Shown here: in pieces, positions 7,790 to 15,200 of the stretch
How positions within the stretch are numbered: the first letter of the stretch is position 1
Layout of the letters: each line of letters begins with the position of its first letter
NCBI GenBank assembly: GCA_020435185.1
Contig: JAGRAA010000220.1
Span: 1 to 18,838, forward strand
Source: Bdellovibrionales bacterium
Lineage (GTDB): Bacteria > Bdellovibrionota > Bdellovibrionia > Bdellovibrionales > UBA1609
Reading direction: 5' to 3'
DNA: 18,838 nt
Position numbers and translations under genes: made by a program
The notes under the pieces: generated by a model
The model's database searches: none
Told to the model about the DNA's origin: nothing
The model's input: only the letters and a program-made list of their open reading frames with translations

Positions 7790-7882
7790 ATTTTCCAAGA
7801 GTCGTCCCTCAAAAACTCAAACATGCGGTGCTCATCTTCGCCTGCGCTCCGAACTCGCTTTGAGGGGCCACTCTTGGAAAAT
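7790..7882. repeat. 24-bp inverted repeat with a GC-rich 45-nt loop
   Basis: The arm at 7790-7813 pairs with 7859-7882 over 24 positions with two mismatches, beginning two bases after the stop of the exported transglutaminase-like gene. The 45-nt loop (7814-7858) is clearly richer in G+C than its surroundings. No T-run follows the right arm, so it is not a classical intrinsic terminator. It could be a small non-autonomous mobile repeat or a structured 3' end that protects the mRNA. Confidence 0.75.
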
Positions 7883-7920
7883 AAGCAAAACTCATACCTT
7901 TAATTTCAAGAGGAGTTTTT

Positions 7921-7949
7921 TTGACAAGCATTCTCTTTAATGATCTCAT
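7921..7949 (+). promoter_or_regulatory. Candidate promoter with perfect -35, predicting a leaderless mRNA
   Basis: TTGACA (7921-7926, 6 of 6) is followed after 17 nt by TCTCAT (7944-7949, 4 of 6). A start site 7 nt downstream would fall at about 7956, the A of the CFI-box gene's ATG, so the message would be leaderless. This fits the lack of a usable Shine-Dalgarno for that ATG, since AAGG is only 1 nt away. The same TTG is also the start of the competing short ORF. Confidence 0.4.
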
Positions 7950-7959
7950 TAAGGTATGA
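7921..7959 (+). CDS. Possible 12-codon leader peptide overlapping the CFI-box start
   Basis: A TTG at 7921 opens a 12-codon frame (read as MTSILFNDLIKV) that stops at TGA 7957-7959. The stop overlaps the next ATG as ATGA. AGGAG (7911-7915) stands 5 nt before the TTG, better placed than anything near the ATG at 7956. Ribosomes ending here could open the masking stem and re-initiate on the main gene. The ORF is very short and the TTG doubles as a -35 element, so chance is a real alternative. Confidence 0.3.
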   Translation: MTSILFNDLIKV

Positions 7960-9320
7960 GTTTTAACCTTTTAAGTTTAAATATTATTAGCTCTTTGATT
8001 TTCACCTTGTGTTCAATCTCGGCAAGAGCCACCATCACCCTCAACACCAGTGTCTCTGGCGCTTCAGCCTATGATTATAATACTGTTTCAGGGATTCCCA
8101 TTGTTTATGGTGGCCTCGGAGGGACCTGTAGTTCAACCGATGGCACCAATGCATGTGACAGCTGCGCAAATGCCCCCACAGCCGGAACTGCATGCAACCA
8201 AAATCGAATTTATGACAGTCTTCAACTCACCATCACTTTAAAGTCCGATAAAGCCTCATCTGGAAGTGTGATCATCACTACTGAAGATGGCAAAACTCCT
8301 TTAACTATGGTCACCAGTGAAACTGTCGGCAGTACCAATACCTATGGGTCTGTCACCGTTTTGTGGACCTACGTTTGTGATACCATTAATACCGATGCTG
8401 TAGACTGCGACAGTACCGCGGCCGGAACGCTATTAAGTGGAAATCTTCTTGTAGGTATAGATGGTAACTCTGATGGGGATTTAAACTCAGACGTGGATGA
8501 CTCTGCTAAAATCGCCTTTCGAGTTTATAGCCCAGAAACTTCTAATAGCACCAATGGCGCAAATTGCACATCCATTACCGGTGCCTGTGCTCTATCTGTT
8601 TATCCTGGTGACGAAAAAGTCTATATAAACTCTTTTACTGCACCCACAGGGTTTGCCTCGGTAAAATCTGATATTAAAGTAAAGTACGTGCGATTAATGT
8701 TTTCAGCGGTGAACTTTGATAGTCTTTCTGTGGTTGAAAATTATCAAGACTTTGAAATCATAGATGATGCCACTAATATTTCAGGCTATCTTGATGGTCT
8801 CACCAATGATACTCCCTATGTGTTTAAATACGCCAGTATTGATGATGCCGGTAATATCTACAACTTTTTAGATGCCGCCTCTTTTAGCTCTGCATCTGGC
8901 TGCATAGCCTCTAGCGCCACACCTTCCATTAGCGATACCACTTGTGCATACATCGCCACTCCGGGTAAAGTCTTTGGACTTTTAAGCGAAGATCTAAACT
9001 GCTTTATTGCTACCGCGGCCTATGGCTCTTCATGGGCTCCTCCGCTAAAAACCCTAAGAGCCTTTCGCAACACCTACCTTCTCACCCATGATTGGGGAAA
9101 GGCCTTTGTATTGTCCTATTACAAATATGGATCTCAAGCGGCCTATTGGATTAAAAATTCCCCAGGATTAAAAGTTATTAGCCAAATTCTTTTATGGCCT
9201 CTATGGGCTTTTGCATGGATGTCTTTACAAATAGGCTTATGGACCAGTCTTATTTTATGGGGATTGGTTGTTGGTTCTTTTTTCTATATTTTTAAAAGGC
9301 GATTTCTGTGCGCAAGATAG
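7956..9320 (+). CDS. CFI-box-CTERM surface protein
   Basis: A 454-residue exported protein. Residues 1-24 are a signal peptide ending SARA. The N-terminal half is rich in Thr, Ser, Asn, Asp, Gly and Cys, with strand-like repeats; an Asp/Asn-rich run (GIDGNSDGDLNSDVDDSAK) could bind calcium. Residues 260-300 look like a fibronectin III-type fold ending in LDGLTNDTPYVFKYASIDDAGN. The C-terminus starts with GLLSEDLNCFIATAAYGS (Cys349), the CFI-box hallmark, continues with KTLRAFRNTYLL, and ends in two hydrophobic segments and basic residues (FKRRFLCAR). That layout recalls sorting signals such as PEP-CTERM, but the processing enzyme for CFI-box proteins is unknown to me. The next gene overlaps by 13 nt. 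Confidence 0.85.
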   Translation: MSFNLLSLNIISSLIFTLCSISARATITLNTSVSGASAYDYNTVSGIPIVYGGLGGTCSSTDGTNACDSCANAPTAGTACNQNRIYDSLQLTITLKSDKASSGSVIITTEDGKTPLTMVTSETVGSTNTYGSVTVLWTYVCDTINTDAVDCDSTAAGTLLSGNLLVGIDGNSDGDLNSDVDDSAKIAFRVYSPETSNSTNGANCTSITGACALSVYPGDEKVYINSFTAPTGFASVKSDIKVKYVRLMFSAVNFDSLSVVENYQDFEIIDDATNISGYLDGLTNDTPYVFKYASIDDAGNIYNFLDAASFSSASGCIASSATPSISDTTCAYIATPGKVFGLLSEDLNCFIATAAYGSSWAPPLKTLRAFRNTYLLTHDWGKAFVLSYYKYGSQAAYWIKNSPGLKVISQILLWPLWAFAWMSLQIGLWTSLILWGLVVGSFFYIFKRRFLCAR

Positions 9321-10120
9321 TTTTTTTAATTTTATTTATCAACCAACTGGCTTGGGCAGCCAACGAGCCTCCTCCCATAGCTGCAGAATTACCTGAGTCT
9401 ACTCAACCTGAGTTAAAAAAAGGTGAAAAAAAAATCAAACACCCGCTCAGCAAAAAAGGACTCATTCGTATCACCAAAGACAGCGAATATATCTATAAAA
9501 CCGAAGAGTCTCCCAAAACAGGAACAACCACAATTTTATTTGCCAATTGGGACCCTATTAACCTTGCAAACCCTTCAAACGGTGTCTCTTATGCCGATAT
9601 TTATGATAGAGCCTTTATCCTTATGGCAGATTACGAATGGCCTTTGATGACTCTTTTAGGGTCATGGAACTTTAAATTAGGCTCTGGCTTGGGGATATCT
9701 TCCGGCAATGGCATTTTAACTCACGAAAACGACTCATCTACTAGCCCTGCAAAAGAAGCCTTTACTCTTTTGACCTTTCCCAATCATGCCTCGGTCATTT
9801 ATAGAATTAAATTTTGGGACGATCAGCCTATTATTCCCTACATTGAAGGGGGCCTTGCCTACTACACCTTTCTTGAAATGCGAGATGATAAAATCGGGCC
9901 TCAACCTGGCCGACTTGCCGGGTCCCTTGGAGTTCAAGTCATCGCCGGAGGAGCTTTTGATTTAGGCTTTTTTAATCGCAACCTTATCAAAGAAATGGAC
10001 GCCGAATATGGTATCAATGGAGTTTTCGTAAATTTAGAATATCGAAAGATCCAAGGATTAAAGCCTGACTTTGATATTTCTAGTGATCTCATCAGCTTTG
10101 GATTTATGTTGATTTATTAA
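9308..10120 (+). CDS. Outer-membrane beta-barrel candidate paired with the CFI-box protein
   Basis: A 270-residue protein starting at a GTG that overlaps the end of the CFI-box gene by 13 nt; AAAAGG at 9294-9299 serves as ribosome site. The signal peptide is MRKIVFLILFINQLAWA. Residues 20-55 are a Pro/Lys/Glu-rich linker. From about residue 75 the sequence alternates in beta-barrel fashion with Gly and aromatic belts (WNFKLGSGLGISSG, PYIEGGLAYYTF, RLAGSLGVQVIAGGAFDLGFF, GVFVNLEYRKI) and ends in a strand with a terminal aromatic (SFGFMLIY), as outer-membrane barrels usually do. About eight strands would fit. The overlap implies translational coupling to the CFI-box gene, so the products probably act together; the role is not known. 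Confidence 0.75.
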   Translation: MRKIVFLILFINQLAWAANEPPPIAAELPESTQPELKKGEKKIKHPLSKKGLIRITKDSEYIYKTEESPKTGTTTILFANWDPINLANPSNGVSYADIYDRAFILMADYEWPLMTLLGSWNFKLGSGLGISSGNGILTHENDSSTSPAKEAFTLLTFPNHASVIYRIKFWDDQPIIPYIEGGLAYYTFLEMRDDKIGPQPGRLAGSLGVQVIAGGAFDLGFFNRNLIKEMDAEYGINGVFVNLEYRKIQGLKPDFDISSDLISFGFMLIY

Positions 10121-10142
10121 AAAGTACTAAAGGTACGCGCTT

Positions 10143-10265
10143 AAAAGGTACGAACACACTTTGGTGTCCATATGGCGTCATCATAAGTTTTTTATCACTC
10201 AAATCTCTTAATACTTTTGTAATTATTTGATGCACCATGGACACCAAAGTGTGTCCGTACCTTTT
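10143..10265. repeat. 29-bp inverted repeat of REP/BIME type between convergent genes
   Basis: Arms at 10143-10171 and 10237-10265 match as inverted copies at 28 of 29 positions, with a 65-nt spacer. Each arm contains GGTACG plus its own small hairpin (GGACAC...GTGTCC around six bases, intact in the right arm; one mismatch in the left). A further AAAGGTACG occurs at 10129-10137. The element fills the gap between the convergent barrel gene and truA, a usual place for repetitive extragenic palindromes, and could also end transcription from both sides. No RAYT transposase is in the window. Confidence 0.75.
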
Positions 10266-10273
10266 GATGCGTT

Positions 10274-11101
10274 TTAACCCCACCACGGAAGCTTTTCAAA
10301 ACGCTCAACCATATCTTTAGGGTAGTGCACTTGATACAAATACAGGCCCTGAGGAGGAGCCGTTCCTTTAGCCCTCTGGCGGTCACGGTCCTGTATAACC
10401 TCATTTAACCAAGATGCTGGCAATGAGTTGTTTTCCATATAAATAAGGCTTCCTACAATATTTCTCACCATTTGCCTTAAGAAGCCATCGCCTTTTATGG
10501 TGAACTCCAAGATGTCCTTTTCTTTTTTCTCCCAATGAGCTTTATAAATTTCTCTCACCGTGTGAGGAACCTCTGTCCCAGAAGTTTGAAAGCTTTTAAA
10601 ATCTTTTTTGCCTACGAGCACTTTACTCATTTCATTGAGATAGTTTATGTCTAACTCTTTTGAAATATGGGTGACAAAGTGCCTTCGCCAAGCACTTGGA
10701 AGTGGTCTATTCAAAATAAGATATTTATAAGTTTTGGCTTGAGCAGAGCCAATGGCGTGAAATTCATCAGGAACCCGCCATGCTCCTTTTACACATAAAC
10801 TCTCAGGAGTCATAGTGCCATTCAGAGCGTAAAGCCATTTATAATTGTAAGGATTTTTATGTGTCCAAAAGTGAACTATTTGCCCGCGAGCATGAACTCC
10901 GGCATCTGTTCTGCCTGCCCCGCACACTCGAATACTTTCATCAAGCATTCGGCTCAGGGCCTTTTCTAGCACTCCCTGAATGTTTAAATCATTCTTTTGC
11001 TTTTGAAATCCTGTAAAGGCGCTTCCATCATAAGAGAGAAGAAGCGCTACCTTTGATCGAGCAGTTTCTAATTCATTGCTTTTAGTAGAGGGAGACACCA
11101 T
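10274..11101 (-). CDS. truA: tRNA pseudouridine(38-40) synthase TruA
   Basis: Converts uridines 38, 39 and 40 in the anticodon arm of tRNAs to pseudouridine in the cytosol. The catalytic Asp66 is in GAGRTDAGVHARGQ. YDGSAFTGFQKQ lies near the N-terminus, FHAIGSAQAKTYKY and DFKSFQTSG in the middle, and GDGFLRQMVRNIVGSLI in the C-terminal half. The ATG at 11101 is preferred: it gives 275 residues, close to the E. coli enzyme (270), and has GAAGA/AAGGA upstream. The frame is open to 11149, but those 16 codons lie wholly in the preceding hydrolase gene. The chosen start overlaps the hydrolase end by 20 nt, so truA is probably co-transcribed and coupled to it. Confidence 0.95.
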   Translation of the reverse strand: MVSPSTKSNELETARSKVALLLSYDGSAFTGFQKQKNDLNIQGVLEKALSRMLDESIRVCGAGRTDAGVHARGQIVHFWTHKNPYNYKWLYALNGTMTPESLCVKGAWRVPDEFHAIGSAQAKTYKYLILNRPLPSAWRRHFVTHISKELDINYLNEMSKVLVGKKDFKSFQTSGTEVPHTVREIYKAHWEKKEKDILEFTIKGDGFLRQMVRNIVGSLIYMENNSLPASWLNEVIQDRDRQRAKGTAPPQGLYLYQVHYPKDMVERFEKLPWWG

Positions 11102-14100
11102 TGCTGTCTTCTTTATCCTTCCAAAGCTCTTTCCAGTCTCCCCAAACATCTTGCCATTGTTTTAAAAATGCCTGGCTCACTTCAAAAGGAGAATTGAACA
11201 TATCGTAAACCGAATAAATTTCCACATTCCAGTCTTCTTTAGCCACCAACTGAATATATTTTACCGTTAAAGTGTCAGACTCATGTTGAAGGTTAATGAT
11301 TTTACCGCTCAACTCGTGAATCTTCATCATTGCCGCTTCAGCCTGCCCAATCAATCCTGAAGAACCTAAACTACTCCAGTCTTTCTGGCTGCTTATCACG
11401 CCATATAACTCTATAGCTATTTGCGTGGCTTGAGGGCCATAAAATCCCTCCATGGCATGATATACTAAAAGCTGATCTCTTCTTTTTACAAGTTCAGCAT
11501 ATCTTTTAAAATCAGCCGTGTAGCGTTTGTAATAATCCCTTAACTCGGGAGTGAGCTCATTAATTACTTCTTCATTAAATCGACCCTCAGGAGTAAGGTA
11601 CATTCCTTTGTCTATTAAATCTGCAAAGAAAGCATTATGAAGAGACTCTTGATCGTTATCGTGCTGCTTTAAAGTTTCAAACAATTTTTCCATCTCAGCT
11701 TCTACTTCTAATATCTCTTCAGGTTTAACCACTTTTCGATCAAAAAGATATTGAAGCTCAGCCTTCATTTTTTCTACTTTAGAAAATAAACCTTCAGAAG
11801 CCTGAGACAAGACTTTCTTCTTCTCTTTTAGTTGCTTTATTTCAGGAATAATTTCTTCTCTGCGCTTTAAATTGTTCTCTGCAATATCATGATGAGCAGA
11901 ACCTTTAGGAGGTAAATAGGCCAACTTTTGACGATCAGAAATTTCTTGATCAAAAGCCATTAACTCCTCTTGATTATAAGCTTGACCTTTTTTAGGTCCA
12001 TCTTTGTGGCGCAATTCTAAAAGAGTGTTTCCTGATTTGTCTTTGACCACAATTTCGTTCTCAGACAATTCTTCACCAGACCTGAGTTTTTTCAAAGCCT
12101 TGCTGATTCCTCCCTTAGCCTGCATTTTCGCTACAAAAAAATCACTCGGCTTTTTAACAACCACGACGCTGTCTCTAATAAACTCACGAAAGGCTAAATT
12201 GTTTGTATAGGTTTGCAAAATCTCTAGAAAAACACTCAATTTATCTTTCTCATTGGCCTGCCCCTTTTCAACCACTTTGCTTTCCACTACCGGAAGGTCT
12301 TTCCCCGTTACAGACGCCATAAATTCGATCATGTCTCTATATTGTTCGGGTTGGTTATTTTTCGCCCCGACGGGTAAATGGTCCATAGTTAAGTGACCAA
12401 TTTTTGCCACTTCACCACTCCACTCTTGGATATCTACATAAGGCCTAGAAGAATCTTCTACTTCTTCACGGTTTTCTTCTAAAAGTAATTTGACCAAGTT
12501 TTTCACTTCACCGATATACTCTTGTATGGCCTCTACAATGTCTGCTTGAGCATCCATTTGGCGAGGGGTATAACTTTTCTTCATGGCTTTGTTTTGCTCA
12601 ACTGTTCTTACTCTTCCCACGGCCAACGGAAAATTGTAATACCCGGCTTCATTTTTTCCCGTTAAAACTTTGTAGGTTTCCATAAAACTTTCAATATGAG
12701 GGCGAGCTTCACTCATATTTTTGGAGCCATCATAAACATCCAAAATCTTATGTCCATAATCAGTAAGCCTTTTAAGAATAGACTCTAAGCCGGGGTCGCT
12801 AATATTTGCTCGATTAAAAATTGTACTCTCAGTCACATCAACTTTTGGGTTACCTTTTTCATCGAGTTGTGGCTTTTGCGTCTTCTTATCTAGTTTAACT
12901 TTCTCTACTCTTTCTACGTCCAAAAGAGCCATGTTGTCTCTATTGAGAACATGAGGAGCTATGCCAGGGCCAAAAACACGACGACGTCCATAAATTCTCG
13001 TCGTAACGTTAGTTAAAGCATCAAAATAATTTTTATAAAGGTCTTCTTTTCCGACATAAAGAAAATCATATTTTCCGATAGTCATCAAAGTAGGAAGATA
13101 TTCTGCTCCTCGATGTTTTGGAATTGTCCAATCTAATTCAGCAATAGTCTGATTTGCATAAGACATGTTTAACAGCCCAAGCTTGGCGGCTTTGGTTAAG
13201 CCCTCATGTAAAATCTGATCATCTTCAGCCATTTTTGCTTTGATTTGCTCATCCATTTCGATCAACTGGGCATTTCTAAATTTTGCCGCAGCATCTGTCC
13301 CCGGCTGAGCATCAGAAACAGGTGAAAGCGACATCAAACCAGCAAAAGACTGTTTAAAGGTCGATCCTGGTCTATCCGAGTGAACCATAAATAAATTGAC
13401 ATAGACACCACCCAGAGAGTGACCAGAGATAAATACAGGAACATCAGAAGGAATATAAGTTTGTCTTAAGGCCTCAAGATATTCAAATAATTCCAGCGAA
13501 GTAAATCTACTTCGAGCTCCTTCACCATGATTAGGCAAATCAATTGAGATCACATCAACATCATATTTATTAAAGGCATCCATTTTGGTGATAGCCACAT
13601 GATGTCCCGTGGTCTTTGTTCCTCCACCATGAAGGTCAATCACAACAGCTTTAGCACCTTCTCGACATAACCATTTCTTTTCTCGAAAGAGATTATCGTA
13701 AAGAGCGCGTCTATTAAATCCTATATTTGTGTCAGAGAATTCTTTTTTATCCCAAGGCATTCTCAATCGGGCATGTACAAAATTCTTAGCAGAATCATCA
13801 CTTTTTACTTTTCCAGGAGCAGCCTCAAGCAGCTGATGACCAATGAGATGTACAAAGTTAGGCAAAGCTTGTTTCATCACCTCAGGAGTCTTATTTAAGG
13901 GCACCCCTTCCCATAAGCGGGTTTTTGCTTGATCAATATGTGACAATGTAAATTCAGGGAGCACATCGTTTAAACGAGCTTGGATTCGGCGAACATGATC
14001 AATATAGTATTGTGCTGTTTTTACTATCTTTTCTGTTGCCATTTCTAGGGTAAGCTGTGGAATTCCTGAAGAAGGAGCTGCAGAAACCGAATCTTTAGGA

Positions 14101-14288
14101 GCTTCTTGGCGAGCCCGAAAGGGAGCCGTAGATACGGGCATTTCTACGCTAGAAACCTTATGGGTAAGAGCTAAACTCTTTAAATACTCTGAAGAAACCA
14201 CATCGACACAGCTCAAACTCGCGTAAGCTGGAACACTTAAAGTAAACCCTATTAAAAAACCCACCAACAATCGCGCAGTTTTCTTCAT
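11082..14288 (-). CDS. Exported alpha/beta hydrolase with a long coiled-coil C-terminal extension
   Basis: A 1068-residue protein. The signal peptide is residues 1-23 (MKKTARLLVG..PAYA). An alpha/beta-hydrolase domain spans about 205-455: VVIDLHGGG (216-223) for the oxyanion hole, SIDLPNHGEG (248-257), nucleophile Ser291 in GHSLGG, likely acid Asp408 in GKYDFLY and likely base His446 in APHVLNRDN, resembling monoglyceride lipase/lysophospholipase types. The substrate cannot be named; a lipid ester is a guess. The remaining 600 residues are charged and mostly helical, with a strong coiled coil around 800-890 (long Glu/Lys heptads), and match no domain I know. AAGGA lies about 6 nt before the ATG. 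The gene is divergent from rplM and overlaps truA downstream. Confidence 0.8.
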   Translation of the reverse strand: MKKTARLLVGFLIGFTLSVPAYASLSCVDVVSSEYLKSLALTHKVSSVEMPVSTAPFRARQEAPKDSVSAAPSSGIPQLTLEMATEKIVKTAQYYIDHVRRIQARLNDVLPEFTLSHIDQAKTRLWEGVPLNKTPEVMKQALPNFVHLIGHQLLEAAPGKVKSDDSAKNFVHARLRMPWDKKEFSDTNIGFNRRALYDNLFREKKWLCREGAKAVVIDLHGGGTKTTGHHVAITKMDAFNKYDVDVISIDLPNHGEGARSRFTSLELFEYLEALRQTYIPSDVPVFISGHSLGGVYVNLFMVHSDRPGSTFKQSFAGLMSLSPVSDAQPGTDAAAKFRNAQLIEMDEQIKAKMAEDDQILHEGLTKAAKLGLLNMSYANQTIAELDWTIPKHRGAEYLPTLMTIGKYDFLYVGKEDLYKNYFDALTNVTTRIYGRRRVFGPGIAPHVLNRDNMALLDVERVEKVKLDKKTQKPQLDEKGNPKVDVTESTIFNRANISDPGLESILKRLTDYGHKILDVYDGSKNMSEARPHIESFMETYKVLTGKNEAGYYNFPLAVGRVRTVEQNKAMKKSYTPRQMDAQADIVEAIQEYIGEVKNLVKLLLEENREEVEDSSRPYVDIQEWSGEVAKIGHLTMDHLPVGAKNNQPEQYRDMIEFMASVTGKDLPVVESKVVEKGQANEKDKLSVFLEILQTYTNNLAFREFIRDSVVVVKKPSDFFVAKMQAKGGISKALKKLRSGEELSENEIVVKDKSGNTLLELRHKDGPKKGQAYNQEELMAFDQEISDRQKLAYLPPKGSAHHDIAENNLKRREEIIPEIKQLKEKKKVLSQASEGLFSKVEKMKAELQYLFDRKVVKPEEILEVEAEMEKLFETLKQHDNDQESLHNAFFADLIDKGMYLTPEGRFNEEVINELTPELRDYYKRYTADFKRYAELVKRRDQLLVYHAMEGFYGPQATQIAIELYGVISSQKDWSSLGSSGLIGQAEAAMMKIHELSGKIINLQHESDTLTVKYIQLVAKEDWNVEIYSVYDMFNSPFEVSQAFLKQWQDVWGDWKELWKDKEDSNGVSLY

Positions 14289-14754
14289 TATTTTTCCTTT
14301 TCTAGTTTAAACTCTCATCCACCTTACGTTTTGACACCACAATCGAGAGTTAAAACAAATACAAACCAAGAACCCCATATACTAAATATTGAGTTTCCTG
14401 GCTCATTCGCTGATTTCTAATATATAAAAACTTTATGGTTTTATTTGCCTAATAAAATTGCCGTTTAAAGTTGAGCCCACTTTAAAGGATAACCTCTTCG
14501 AAATACATGGGTTTATACCCAAGAAAAAAAAGGGAAGGCGACCATAAGGATATCTTATATTAAAGAGAACTTAATATTTTACCCCCCATGAATTTTTTAT
14601 ATTTCTTACAAAATCTTAAAAATCATAGATTTAGAATTTACTGAGATTCATCAGTTTTTTTTAATTCTTGAACCTGCTTGACTTTATAGCCGACAAAATT
14701 TAGAAATAGCGGTTTAAAACGTCTAAAAGTAAATCTATTTGTAATGAGGATGAT
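14289..14754. other. 466-nt divergent intergenic region
   Basis: The gap between the hydrolase (-) and rplM (+) is very AT-rich and has no ORF worth calling. It holds AACTCTC/GAGAGTT (14310-14316 and 14345-14351) in the hydrolase leader, a TGGGT-TTAT-ACCCA hairpin near 14508-14521 followed by an A/G-rich run, and ATATTAA/TTAATAT (14557-14563 and 14571-14577). It should carry promoters for both sides; only the rplM one is visible. I see no known L13 leader structure. Confidence 0.5.
14678..14706 (+). promoter_or_regulatory. Candidate rplM-rpsI promoter
   Basis: TTGACT (14678-14683) and TAGAAA (14701-14706) are separated by 17 nt. A start near 14713 would give a leader of about 42 nt ending in the ribosome site GAGGAT upstream of the ATG at 14755. 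The -35 matches five of six consensus bases and the -10 four of six. Confidence 0.4.
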
Positions 14755-15186
14755 ATGAAAACCTGGAACGCAAAACCACAAGAAGTAGAAAGAAAATGGT
14801 GGTTAGTAGACGCCGAAAATCAAACAGTTGGCCGTTTAGCTACAAGAATCGCCAACAAATTAAGAGGCAAAGATAAACCTACGTTTACCCCTCATGTTGA
14901 TACTGGGGATTTCGTCGTTGTTATCAATGCCGACAAAATGAAATTCACTGGTAATAAATTGGATGACAAGAAATACTACAGCCACTCTCGCTTTTTTGGC
15001 TCATTAAAAGAGACCTCCGCTCGTGAGATGTTTGAAAAAGACTCTCCTACGATTATTTTAAAAGCTGTTGAAGGCATGTTGCCTAAAAATAGGCTTTCAA
15101 GACAATTGTTAAAAAAATTAAAAGCCTACAGTGGCGCTGAACATCCACATCAAGCACAAAAATTAGAAGCTTTGAGCGCAAATTAA
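14755..15186 (+). CDS. rplM: Large ribosomal subunit protein uL13
   Basis: Binds 23S rRNA early in 50S assembly. At 143 residues it matches the bacterial length (E. coli 142). Hallmarks are KTWNAKPQEVERKWWLVDA at the start, VGRLATRIANKLRGKDKPTFTPHVDTGD, and VEGMLPKNRLSRQLLKKLKAY near the C-terminus. GAGGAT provides the ribosome site. rpsI follows after 14 nt, the near-universal bacterial pairing, so both subunits receive these proteins from one transcript. truA, often next to rplM in other bacteria, is close by but on the opposite strand beyond the hydrolase gene. Confidence 0.97.
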   Translation: MKTWNAKPQEVERKWWLVDAENQTVGRLATRIANKLRGKDKPTFTPHVDTGDFVVVINADKMKFTGNKLDDKKYYSHSRFFGSLKETSAREMFEKDSPTIILKAVEGMLPKNRLSRQLLKKLKAYSGAEHPHQAQKLEALSAN

Positions 15187-15200
15187 AAAGGATTAAATAA

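Larger units (their letters stand above)
7887..7964. repeat. 14-bp perfect inverted repeat whose right arm contains the start codon of the CFI-box gene
   Basis: AAAACTCATACCTT (7887-7900) is the exact complement of AAGGTATGAGTTTT (7951-7964), and pairing can continue inward after one bulged T. The ATG at 7956 lies inside the right arm. In a transcript from upstream the stem would mask the start codon; in DNA the arms flank a candidate promoter. The 50-nt loop holds AAGAGGAG and a short ORF. Confidence 0.8.

Noticed and set aside
7790..7882. Integron attC site
   Set aside because: The length and long-hairpin form are suggestive, but the ends lack the GTTRRRY/RYYYAAC core sites and there is no integrase or cassette array nearby.
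11102..11149. Longer truA start at 11149
   Set aside because: The extra 16 codons lie within the hydrolase reading frame, lack homology to TruA N-termini, and the ATG at 11101 gives the expected length.
14501..14580. Ribosomal-protein autoregulatory leader or terminator upstream of rplM
   Set aside because: Only short AT-rich hairpins are present, about 100 nt or more upstream of the likely transcription start, and no conserved L13 leader form could be recognised.
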